Shown here: in pieces, positions 40,647 to 47,850 of the stretch
Numbering within the stretch: position 1 is the stretch's first letter
Layout: the number at the start of each line of letters is the position of its first letter
Source of the DNA: Acidobacteriota bacterium
GTDB lineage: Bacteria > Acidobacteriota > Thermoanaerobaculia > Multivoradales > Multivoraceae
Assembly: GCA_026707325.1 (NCBI GenBank)
Contig: JAPOXA010000016.1
Coordinates: forward strand, 1-49,965
Reading direction: 5' to 3'
Length of the DNA stretch: 49,965 nucleotides
Made by a program: the position numbers and the translations under genes
Notes under the pieces: model-generated
What the model saw: only the letters and a program-made list of their open reading frames with translations
The model's database searches: none
What the model was told of the DNA's origin: nothing

Positions 40647-41696
40647 ATGACCGACAGCCTCGCCACCCTCAAGACCTTCCTCCCCGGCCTCGAAGCGCTC
40701 CTCGAGGATCCGGAAGTGACCGAGATCATGATCAACGGCCCCGGCAACGCCTGGGCCGAGCGCGCCGGCGCCGGCCTCGAACAGGTCGAAGCGCCCCAGC
40801 TTGACGACAGGGCGCTCCGCCGAGCCGCCATCAGCATCGCTCGACCCCTGGGCCTCGATCCCAAGACCGACCCCGCCCTTGATGCCCGCCTCCCGGATGG
40901 TTCGCGCGTCGCCATCACGACACCACCCGCCGCGCCCCACGTGGCGATCACGATCCGGCGCTTCGGCAACCGCTCCTTCTCGGTGCAGGACCTGGTCGAC
41001 AACGGCAGCCTCACCCCAGCCATTGTTGACTCCGCCAAGGACGCCCTCCGCAACCGCGAGAACATCCTCGTGAGCGGCGGCACGGGCAGCGGCAAGACCA
41101 CGCTCCTCAACGCCCTCATCGAACTGCTGCCGCATCACGAGCGCATCGTCTCCATCGAGGACACCCTAGAACTCCGCATCGAGCAGGCGAACGTTGTCCG
41201 CTTCGAAGCTCGCGAGCTAGGCGAGGGCTCCCTGACCATCAGGGACCTAGTCAGGCACTCGCTCCGACACCGACCCGATCACATCGTGGTCGGAGAAGTT
41301 CGTGGTCAGGAGGCCGCCGACCTCCTCCAGGCCCTCAACACGGGCCATGGCGGCTCCCTGACCACCGTCCACGCGAACAATGCCCGCGCCGCGCTCTCAC
41401 GTCTGGCCAGCTGCGCCATGCAGGCCGGCGAACTCCCCTGGGAGGTGGTCTGCCGCAGCGTCGTCGACGGCATCTCCCTCGTTCTTCACATGACCCGCCT
41501 CAAGGGTCGCCGCTATGTCGAGGAGGCTCTCCTCCTCCGGAGTTGGCAGGCCGAGGACAACGCATGGCTCACCGACCAGGTCGCGGTGCGACCGCGGGCT
41601 GCATCCACACCGCCCAGGTCCCGTCGTCGCCGCAGCGAGAGCGGACGCCCCGCCCTCGCAGCAAACCTGCGACCGCGTGACTCGAACCTCGTGTAA
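40647..41696 (+). CDS. virB11: VirB11/TrbB traffic ATPase
   Basis: A 349-residue hexameric ATPase of the GspE/VirB11 family: an N-terminal domain with DPEVTEIMINGPGNAW, Walker A GGTGSGKTT near 144-152, an Asp box with IVSIEDTLELRI, then RHRPDHIVVGEVRGQEAADLL and the His box TGHGGSLTTVHAN. It switches the machine between pilus assembly and DNA transfer. The last 40 residues are Arg/Ser-rich (AASTPPRSRRRRSESG) and exceed the usual length, possibly a frameshifted tail. It is the final T4SS gene; in IncP plasmids trbB is the first. Confidence 0.92.
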   Translation: MTDSLATLKTFLPGLEALLEDPEVTEIMINGPGNAWAERAGAGLEQVEAPQLDDRALRRAAISIARPLGLDPKTDPALDARLPDGSRVAITTPPAAPHVAITIRRFGNRSFSVQDLVDNGSLTPAIVDSAKDALRNRENILVSGGTGSGKTTLLNALIELLPHHERIVSIEDTLELRIEQANVVRFEARELGEGSLTIRDLVRHSLRHRPDHIVVGEVRGQEAADLLQALNTGHGGSLTTVHANNARAALSRLASCAMQAGELPWEVVCRSVVDGISLVLHMTRLKGRRYVEEALLLRSWQAEDNAWLTDQVAVRPRAASTPPRSRRRRSESGRPALAANLRPRDSNLV

Positions 41697-42156
41697 CACC
41701 CTCACCTCCATCCTTGTGCTCTCCGGTCCATACCGAGGAACTCCCCCGGGACCGTCACGCCGGTCCATTGAAGCCGTCGACTGGCCCGATGCGCCTTTCC
41801 TCCCCAGACCTCAGAAGCCGCAGCTCCTGTCTTGCGAACGCCCGCCCCGCAGCAATGCCCACCAGCCATCGACTCTGTTCGACCGCGATTCTGCCGAACG
41901 CTGCTCACGTCCGCTTGGTCGAGGGCGACACTCCACCGCAGCTTCGGCGAGAGCGCCCCGCGGGCCGGCGCAAGAAGCCGCCAGACCGCTTCGCTCGGCC
42001 CAACGGCCGTTTGGCACCCTCTTGCCTCGTGCCGACTGCTCCGCGGCACGCCACCGCCTTCGCTGCATCCTCCTATGGCGTGTGCCTGTCGCTCGCCGCC
42101 AAGAGGGGGTGAGCGGCGAAAGCCACAGACCCACTAACCAAGGAGGAAAGAGAATC
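41697..42156. other. 460-bp gap, no gene seen
   Basis: Open frames here lack starts with ribosome sites. The right end holds the AAGGAGG leader of the gene at 42157. A promoter for the two following cargo genes may lie here. Confidence 0.35.
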
Positions 42157-42414
42157 GTGTCCACCCCAACTCCCATCGACGAGGTCCGCGTCGGATCCGT
42201 CAAGGCCGCGATCTGGCAGAACCAGGTCGGCGACGACGGGGCCATCCGCTACAACGTCACCTTCGGACGGCTCTACCGCTCCGACGAGGACGGCCAGTGG
42301 AAGACCACTCGGAGCTTCGGCCTCAACGACCTGCTCGTGCTCAGCAAGCTGGCCGATCAGGTCCACACCCGCATCTACGAGCTGCGCGAGCAGCCTGCGG
42401 GAGACGACGCCTAG
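42157..42414 (+). CDS. Small conserved protein of the element (85 aa)
   Basis: GTG at 42157 follows AAGGAGG with good spacing. The 85-residue product reads VKAAIWQNQVGDDGAIRYNV, FGRLYRSDEDGQWKTT, then RSFGLNDLLVLSKLADQ and HTRIYELRE: a beta-hairpin-rich protein of a conserved but uncharacterised small family common on mobile elements. It might bind single-stranded nucleic acid (alternating aromatic and charged residues), but that is speculation. A truncated relative occurs at 20338-20400. A strong hairpin follows the stop. Confidence 0.75.
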   Translation: MSTPTPIDEVRVGSVKAAIWQNQVGDDGAIRYNVTFGRLYRSDEDGQWKTTRSFGLNDLLVLSKLADQVHTRIYELREQPAGDDA

Positions 42415-42426
42415 AGCGTCGTCAGC

Positions 42427-42454
42427 GCCGGCGGCGGCTCCGGCCGCCGCCGGC
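42427..42454 (+). terminator. GC hairpin after the 85-aa gene
   Basis: GCCGGCGGCGGC and GCCGCCGCCGGC form a perfect 12-bp stem around TCCG, 12 bp after the stop. There is no T-run, so termination might be partial or hairpin-only. Confidence 0.5.
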
Positions 42455-43158
42455 CTTCAAACGTTCCTCCAGGCTCTGCCCTCGGAGCGTCCTTCTCCGG
42501 CGAGTAGACAAACGACCTTCGAGGCTTGGCGCGACTTCGGGTGGCCGGACGGGCGCTGGCCGGACCTGTCGCGCAGGCCGCAACGCACCGACTCTTCCCC
42601 ACTCCCGTGGGGGCTCGGAATCGGCAGCGACACCTCTTCGACTCCCTTCCCGCGGCAAGCCGCGAAGAGCCTACCGAAGCCTCCAGCCGCCCGCCAGGAC
42701 CGCGATGACGTCCAGCCGGTCACCGTAGGTGCAAGCCCCGTGTCGGGTCGCCTGCTTAGTACAACAGCCCGGAACCGGCGACGGCTGATCCCGACGCTAG
42801 GCGAAGTAGGCAGGACCTCTCCTGCCCGTCATGACGGTCCACCGCCAACCGACCGTCGCCCCTTCCTCCCGCCAGCCTGTGCCACCGCTCCGGAGCAGCT
42901 GACGCCACCGACCAACACGGAGGCCACGGCTGGACACCGAGTCTGCACACCACCAGTTCGCCGCCTCCCAACGCGCCTGATCGCTTCGTTCCCCGCGGGG
43001 AAGTTGCAAGCCCGTCTTGAAGCCGGCCGCTTTCGACCTTGCCGGCCCGCCCATCCGCCACCCCGCTCTTCGGCTGCCGTCCGGCACCGCTCTCGTCTCC
43101 AGGCAATGGGTGAGAGACGAGATCACCGCCAACCGACGCCGTAAGGAGCTTCACTAAC
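42455..43158. other. About 700-bp gap, no gene seen
   Basis: All frames here have compositions expected of random GC-rich DNA. A TAAGGAGC ribosome site at the right end belongs to the gene at 43159. Small hairpins (for example CGCGGC/GCCGCG near 42650-42665) occur but without clear meaning. Confidence 0.35.
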
Positions 43159-43671
43159 ATGGGCAACCGAGCCGTAGTCCTCTTCGCCAACCGCACCAGC
43201 GTCAGCTGCGCCACCTACCTCCATTGGAACGGCGGCCCCGAGAGCGTCTACCCTCTTCTCGACGAACTCGACCGCCGGGGCATCGACGCCGACACCACCT
43301 TCCAGCCAGCCCGTTTCATCCAGATCGCCGGCGAGTTCTTCGACCAAGACAGGCACAGCACCTACCATCTTCGAGTTTTCAACGCGCCCCGAATCCCCGA
43401 GGGCTGGTTCGTTCGCGCCCTCGAACCTCATCACTTCGGCGGCCTCAACCACGGCGACAACGGCGTCTACCTAGTCGATCGCTCCGGCGATCGGCGCTGC
43501 GTTCGCCGCTTCCTCTCCACCGGGTACGCCTCGAACGACACCCGGCGCCTCTACGAACTCTCGCCGGCTCAGGTCGAAACCGAACGCCAGGCTGCCTACC
43601 GGCATCCGTACAACACCGGCGCCAACACCATCGCCGCCTACTTCTCCCGCGAGCGGAAGCCCGTCGCCTAA
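43159..43671 (+). CDS. Conserved mobile-element protein starting MGNRAVV (170 aa)
   Basis: A 170-residue protein beginning GNRAVVLFANRTSVSCATYL and HWNGGPESVYPLLDELDRRG. The GNRAV...YLHWNGG...SV signature is shared with an uncharacterised family often carried by plasmids and ICEs. Later segments (FFDQDRHSTYHLRVFNAP, NHGDNGVYLVDRSG) have no known motif. AAGGAG lies 14 bp before the ATG. It is the last intact gene that belongs clearly to the element; the broken K+ channel follows on the other strand. Confidence 0.7.
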   Translation: MGNRAVVLFANRTSVSCATYLHWNGGPESVYPLLDELDRRGIDADTTFQPARFIQIAGEFFDQDRHSTYHLRVFNAPRIPEGWFVRALEPHHFGGLNHGDNGVYLVDRSGDRRCVRRFLSTGYASNDTRRLYELSPAQVETERQAAYRHPYNTGANTIAAYFSRERKPVA

Positions 43672-43732
43672 CCGCCGCGACGAATCGCCTTGGAAGCCGC
43701 TCGGCCAGACTGGAACGACTAGTTATAGCTGG

Positions 43733-44300
43733 CGGGTCTCTGCGGATCGCTCGCGCAGCTTCCGCTCGGAACCCACAAGCGCCGTTGCTGTGATTCCACC
43801 AGCCATGCCGACGATGCCGATCCCCATCAGCGCGAACGCCGAGGCGAGCAAAGCGCCCGCCCGGAGTGACCGGATACGTGTCCCCATACCCGACGGTAGT
43901 GATCGTCACGACGGCCCACCATATGCAGTTGCGATGGAACCGAAGGTCTCCGGCTGCGCCTCGTGCTCGAGCATTTGGAGTTAGGTCGAAACCACGTAGA
44001 CAACTACGACTGTCGTCATGATGAAGACCAGCCAGTGCTCCTTCATCGACCAAAGCGCCTTGAAGAACCGGTTCTCCGCGCCGATTCGAGCCAGCTTGAG
44101 TAGCCGCAGCAGCCGCAGCAAACGGACGGCGCGCTAGGCTCGTGAATCGACGCTCAGGATCACCGTCGGCAGCCACGCCAGCAGATCGACGACGCCGTAG
44201 AAGCTCAGTAGATATCCTCGCCGGTCACGGGCGAGCCCGATCCGAAGGACGTACTCGGTGGCCAACGCCCCTGTCGCTGATCGTCGAGGTCGACCGCATC
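43733..44300 (-). pseudogene. Broken potassium channel gene
   Basis: On the minus strand, pieces in different frames match the intact channel at 15608: ATEYVLRIG with YLLSFYGVVDLLAWLPTVIL (S2-S3), an S4-like RAVRLLRLLRLLKLAR directly after a TAG, MLEHEAQPETFGSI after a TAA, then WWAVVTITTVGYGDTYPVTP with the K+ filter, and GIGIVGMAGGITATALVGSE as the inner helix. Two in-frame stops and at least two frameshifts exclude function. The N-terminal helix is not recognisable. Similarity to the 15608 channel shows two independent acquisitions or an old duplication of channel cargo. Confidence 0.8.
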
Positions 44301-44474
44301 GACTCCCGCGTCCACGAGAACTACGTGGCCATCTTCGACCTCGAACAACGGTGACGACTCTGATACCCATCATCTGATAGGCGACTTCGTAGTTGATCCT
44401 GGGCTAGCCTCCCCGATTTCTCGGTTCAGGGACTCGCTTCCCCTGGACCACCACGATCACTGGGAGGGTCGACC

Positions 44475-44579
44475 ATGGCCGCGACCGACACCCGGGGCAT
44501 CGAACGGATGCTCCACGAAGTCGCTCGGTAACTGGAACGTATCAATCGAAACCTTGACCGTATCGCAAGGGGAATCTAG
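44475..44579 (+). pseudogene. 34-codon small ORF interrupted by an in-frame TAA
   Basis: GGGAGG precedes the ATG. The frame reads ATDTRGIERMLHEVAR, TAA, LERINRNLDRIARGI, stop. Both halves form one continuous amphipathic helix, and TAA differs by one base from CAA (Gln), so a nonsense mutation in a tiny helical protein is the simplest view. It lies 5 bp before the next gene. Confidence 0.45.
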
Positions 44580-44584
44580 GCAAC

Positions 44585-44842
44585 GTGGCTAAGTATAGAA
44601 CGACCATCTGTCCTCGCGAATGCGAGCACTCCACAATCGGTGAGGCTTACGAGTGTGCCCGCAGGCGACTAGATGACCAAGCCAAGCTGGAAATGCACAA
44701 GCCCACCCAGGCCAGCGGGAGCGGCACGCCCCTGTTCAGCGTGAAGCGTTGCGAAGGGTTGGACCTCAAGGACCTCGACGAGGCTGAACTGGAGGAGCTT
44801 GACCGCATCCGCAAGAACTGGGAGGAGCGTGGCGGTCCCTAG
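44585..44842 (+). CDS. Hypothetical small protein (85 aa)
   Basis: Starts at GTG 44585 with AAGGGG upstream. The product has a Cys-containing N-terminus (YRTTICPRECEHSTIGEAYE) and an acidic helical C-terminus (LDLKDLDEAELEELDRIRK). No family recognised; Cys9, Cys13, Cys23 and a histidine could bind metal. It overlaps the end of a convergent small gene by 4 bp. Confidence 0.5.
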   Translation: MAKYRTTICPRECEHSTIGEAYECARRRLDDQAKLEMHKPTQASGSGTPLFSVKRCEGLDLKDLDEAELEELDRIRKNWEERGGP

Positions 44843-44991
44843 CGGGCCTCCTCGACCTTGACCTCGTAGCTCTGCGAACGGGCGTATTCCGCCGCTTCCT
44901 CAGCACTATCGAATCCGACAACTACCAAGTCTCCGAATTGGAAGTCCTTCGCAGTCAGGCTCAGGTCCGGCTTCGGCGTGTCGATCACCAT
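44839..44991 (-). CDS. Hypothetical small protein (50 aa)
   Basis: From ATG 44989-44991 the product is 50 residues: DTPKPDLSLTAKDFQFGDLV then VVGFDSAEEAAEYARSQSYE, a compact beta-alpha-beta-like pattern. The frame is open to 45033 but the added residues look non-coding. It probably follows the 63-aa gene at 45030-45221 in one transcript. Family unknown. Confidence 0.45.
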   Translation of the reverse strand: MVIDTPKPDLSLTAKDFQFGDLVVVGFDSAEEAAEYARSQSYEVKVEEAR

Positions 44992-45029
44992 GCCGGTCGG
45001 TGAAGCATGCGAAGGAGATCGTCCTATGG

Positions 45030-45221
45030 TCATCGTGGCTCTCGTCGTCGACGTAGTCGGTGGTCGTCCCTTGGGTCGGCTTCTTCCAGTTCTGCCGGTT
45101 CGTCCAGGGCTTGGTGGTAGTCCCGCCGAGCGAGGCGGACGTTGCCCCTCGCTTCGTCAATGGCATCAAGGTAGCGTTCATGCTCTCGGTCGTGGCTTCG
45201 TAGTCGATACCTGCGTCGCAT
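45030..45221 (-). CDS. Hypothetical small helical protein (63 aa)
   Basis: GGAGGAGTT lies immediately before the ATG at 45219-45221, the strongest ribosome site in this area. The product is highly charged and helical (DREHERYLDAIDEARGNVRL, ARRDYHQALDEPAELEEADP) with an Arg-rich end. No family recognised. Confidence 0.45.
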   Translation of the reverse strand: MRRRYRLRSHDREHERYLDAIDEARGNVRLARRDYHQALDEPAELEEADPRDDHRLRRRREPR

Positions 45222-45302
45222 AACTCCTCCGGAGGTGTGGTGTAACCAAGTTCTACCGGAGACAATTCAACTCAGTCAAATCAAGAACAAAGGGTACACA
45301 CA

Positions 45303-45920
45303 ATGAAGACCGTCCTGTCGCTCCTCCTGTCCGCTGCCGCCCTCGTCGCCTGTGCGCCACCAGTAGAGTCTCAGACGACATCTAGGACTGACGGCGGGTC
45401 AATTCAGACTAAGCTTGGATTCGGAATCGTGCTCAACAAGTCGTCCTCCCTCCGCCGAGTGTGGGTCACTGTCCACGATCCCGAACGGATGAGAGTAGAG
45501 TTAGACGGCGACGAAAGCGGCAACACAGGCGTCAGGACAATCTACAAACCTGGGGATTCCCGATACGCTCGTGGTGAGTACCAGTATGCAGTCACCGCCT
45601 CGATCAGGCCAGTCACGGAACCAATCTCCGCCGTGGAGGTTCGTTACATTGTCTTCGACGTCTGGGGCAACCGAATCAAGACGTTGTCCGCCACAGAGAT
45701 CGTGGACCTGGGACCAGGGGGCAAACAGATCTTTGAATGGAACTGGCGCTTGTTCTCTGAGAACGAAGCCTCCGAGTACTACGCATCACTCGGTTACGTC
45801 GCACAGGTGCGTACGGCCAGCGGCGTAGTGCTCCGAGCCAACACGGACTACATCCTCGACCGAGCACGAGAGTTCTCATCCGAGATCACCGAGACCGACC
45901 TGAACGTAGACGAGGAGTAG
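45303..45920 (+). CDS. Lipoprotein of unknown function (205 aa)
   Basis: A signal sequence with lipobox (LLSAAALVAC, Cys17) precedes a beta-rich mature domain: GFGIVLNKSSSLRRVWVTV, VEVRYIVFDVWGNRIKTLS, KQIFEWNWRLFSENEAS. The pattern of a sandwich domain with W-G-N-R and a later YYASLGYVAQVRTASG suggests an immunoglobulin-like lipoprotein of the envelope. The codons are richer in A/T than those of the conjugation genes. No close neighbour in the same direction suggests a partner. Confidence 0.65.
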   Translation: MKTVLSLLLSAAALVACAPPVESQTTSRTDGGSIQTKLGFGIVLNKSSSLRRVWVTVHDPERMRVELDGDESGNTGVRTIYKPGDSRYARGEYQYAVTASIRPVTEPISAVEVRYIVFDVWGNRIKTLSATEIVDLGPGGKQIFEWNWRLFSENEASEYYASLGYVAQVRTASGVVLRANTDYILDRAREFSSEITETDLNVDEE

Positions 45921-46000
45921 ATCGAACTGACCACGATGAGTATCACCGTACATAATCCCCCTCGCTGCGTACTAGATAAAGCGGTCAAGAAGGTGCTCAC

Positions 46001-46480
46001 GTGCCCCGCATGAAGAGAGACTTGGACCTGCCACCAGCCAACTACGGCAACGCCACACCCGAAGAGGTCGCCCGAGCACTACTCCTCTACCGACCAAAGC
46101 GGAACAGGCCACACCGAAGAAGGACGAGCCCGAAGGAGAGTCCCATGTCCGCCCACACGATGCTTAGAGGAGCGTACTCAGTCTCTGCGGTTGCGACCAC
46201 ACCAGATGGACATCAGCACGAGTCTCAAGGCATCACGGTCAACGAAAGCGTGGCGTTGCAATACTTCTTCGACAAGGACAATCCCGAGATGTTGTTCAAG
46301 CTGCTCGACGCCTGCGCGGTTAACGGCCACCGGTGGGTGTTCATGGCAGCAATCACCGACTTGGCCGTGCGAGTAGCGGTGACTGAGAGCCAGACGGGAA
46401 CCACGAGGACCTACGAGTCTGGCCCCGGTCCGTTCCAGCCGATATCCGACGTAGAGGCGTTTCCGTGCCTTGACGCTTGA
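46001..46480 (+). CDS. Protein with N-terminal YGNATPEEV motif and secreted-type C-terminal domain (159 aa)
   Basis: From GTG 46001 the first 48 residues (PPANYGNATPEEVARALLLY, RPK) match the small protein at 47333. The remainder starts at a second possible ATG (46145, GGAGAG upstream) and ends with WVFMAAITDLAVRVAVTES, TGTTRTYESGPGPFQPI and DVEAFPC, a domain found at the ends of many secreted proteins (V-T-x-T...R-T-Y...D-x-x-A-F). The entry may be two genes fused by loss of a stop, or one gene with two starts. Confidence 0.45.
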   Translation: MPRMKRDLDLPPANYGNATPEEVARALLLYRPKRNRPHRRRTSPKESPMSAHTMLRGAYSVSAVATTPDGHQHESQGITVNESVALQYFFDKDNPEMLFKLLDACAVNGHRWVFMAAITDLAVRVAVTESQTGTTRTYESGPGPFQPISDVEAFPCLDA

Positions 46481-46500
46481 GTGAGGTATGCTCCTCGTGC

Positions 46501-46577
46501 TGGTGCGACCAGCAGGACTTGAACCTGCGACACCAGGGCGTATCAAACCGGTGCTCTACCTTCTGAGCTACGGTCGC
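46501..46577 (-). tRNA. tRNA-like gene with atypical anticodon arm (tRNA-Ile(GAT) or pseudo-tRNA)
   Basis: On the minus strand the acceptor arms GCGACCG and TGGTCGC pair (one G-T), the D arm GCTC/GAGC and T arm GCAGG/CCTGC with loop TTCAAGT are perfect, and CCA is encoded. Total 77 nt. In the usual register the anticodon loop TTGATAC would read GAT (Ile), but the stem CCGGT/GCCCT has mismatches at its outer two pairs. An alternative stem CACCGG/CTGGTG forms fully but makes an 11-nt loop. So the body is tRNA, while function in decoding is doubtful. Confidence 0.6.
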
Positions 46578-46612
46578 ACCAGCCGCCACGCTACAACCGC
46601 TAAAGTGATGCG

Positions 46613-46834
46613 ATGACTGCCACCGTTACTCTGCATACCGCGAAGACACTGCAAGACTCCGGGCTACCAGAACGACAAGCAGCAGCCCACGCACGGGTGA
46701 TCGATGACGCCGCTACCGAATCAACCCGTCGACTAGTCACCCGTGGTGATCTCTACAAAGCACTCCTGATCCAAACCGGCGTGATGATCGCCGCACTAGT
46801 CGGGATCATTGCCCTGATCCAACCCACACCATAG
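46613..46834 (+). CDS. Small membrane protein, DUF1640-like (73 aa)
   Basis: A 73-residue protein that begins HTAKTLQDSGLPERQAAAHA, the hallmark helix of DUF1640/CCDC90-like coiled-coil proteins, then STRRLVTRGDLYKALLIQTG and one membrane helix (VMIAALVGIIALI). The family normally has a longer coiled coil; this is a compact version as in bacterial islands. It starts 36 bp after the 5' end of the tRNA-like gene. Confidence 0.6.
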   Translation: MTATVTLHTAKTLQDSGLPERQAAAHARVIDDAATESTRRLVTRGDLYKALLIQTGVMIAALVGIIALIQPTP

Positions 46835-46857
46835 TTAACGGGGGAGTCGAGGTCTAG

Positions 46858-47310
46858 ATGAACGCAGAGACGCTCCTGCGCGGCGTTCAGTTAACCATAG
46901 TGGTAGCTGCTGTTGTGGCCTTCTTCTTGGCCGAGCGAATCCGTACACACAAGTCCTACAAGCACCCGATTCGCGCAGGATGGTCTACTAGCGAAGAGGT
47001 GACCTCCGATGACTTTGTCGCCCAAAATGACCGGGGGTACTTCATTGAGATTCCCGGACCTGATGAACCCAAGTGCTGCCACATGCTACTCTGGCGTTCT
47101 GATGTGGACGGTGGTGTCCTCGACGAGATCTATCCGAACAACCAGGGATCGAACCAACGTGGGGCGTACGTTAGCTCTTCGCTCACTATCGATGGGGTTC
47201 CTGGGCAGGTTATGCGCTCAGGTTACAAGCTAATCTACGGGCCCGAGGATCGTCGTTTCATTCGTGTTGACAAGCCTACAACTAGCTGGCTGTTCGTTCC
47301 AAAATCCTGA
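46858..47310 (+). CDS. Single-span membrane protein, unknown function (150 aa)
   Basis: An N-terminal helix (GVQLTIVVAAVVAFFLAERI) anchors a soluble domain with FVAQNDRGYFIEIPGPDEPK, CCHMLLW and AYVSSSLTIDGVPGQVMR. No family recognised. It follows the DUF1640-like gene by 23 bp; GGGGGAG precedes the ATG. Confidence 0.5.
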   Translation: MNAETLLRGVQLTIVVAAVVAFFLAERIRTHKSYKHPIRAGWSTSEEVTSDDFVAQNDRGYFIEIPGPDEPKCCHMLLWRSDVDGGVLDEIYPNNQGSNQRGAYVSSSLTIDGVPGQVMRSGYKLIYGPEDRRFIRVDKPTTSWLFVPKS

Positions 47311-47332
47311 ACCTGCGCTACCCTCGCGCCCG

Positions 47333-47494
47333 ATGACCCACCCACTGAAGAACGATCCGTCCCCCGTGGAGTACGGCGACGCCACCCCCGAGGACGTCGC
47401 CCTCGCGCTACGCCTCTACCGACCAAAGCCGAAGCAAACGGAACGCAAGACGGCGAAGGCCAGCGAGCCCAACAGAACGCGACAGAAGAAGTAA
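47333..47494 (+). CDS. Small protein with YGDATPEDV motif (53 aa)
   Basis: The 53-residue product contains VEYGDATPEDVALALRLYRP followed by a basic, disordered tail. The motif is shared with the N-terminus of the protein at 46001. It is a conserved-looking helical motif, possibly the DNA- or partner-binding part of a small regulator. Function unknown. Confidence 0.5.
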   Translation: MTHPLKNDPSPVEYGDATPEDVALALRLYRPKPKQTERKTAKASEPNRTRQKK

Positions 47495-47560
47495 CTGACA
47501 CGCCGTCTAGACATCTGGATAATCCCCATTCCCAAGCCGAAGTTGTTGGCGGCCGCGCAC

Positions 47561-47730
47561 AGTGCACCAGGACCTCGAACGACTCCCAATCCTATCGGGG
47601 CGCCCCCAGGCCATCGACAAGGTCGAGGCGGAGTACACGGTCGAAGAGCGGCAAGGACGGATCCAGGGTTGTCGTCATTCTCCAGCTCCAGATCGACGAC
47701 GCCGGCGGAAACGGTTCGGCCCGACCATCA
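47561..47730 (+). pseudogene. TonB-like C-terminal domain remnant
   Basis: One frame gives IDKVEAEYTVEERQGRIQG and, after a one-base shift near 47670, VVILQLQIDDAGGNG. This matches the start of TonB C-terminal domains (Y-x-E-x-A-R-x-x-x-I-x-G-x-V-V-L-x-x-x-I-D-x-x-G). The remaining part of the domain and the N-terminal helix are absent, so it is a remnant of an energy-transducer gene. The match is short. Confidence 0.45.
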
Positions 47731-47850
47731 CCCCTGAACCCCGGGGAAGACCAGGGCCTCGATCCCGCCCCGCCGGGTTTGGCAGTCAACGCCCTCGTGG
47801 GTGTCCTCGGGTTCGGTGTGGCCGCCACCGTCCGCCGCGAACTTGGGCGG

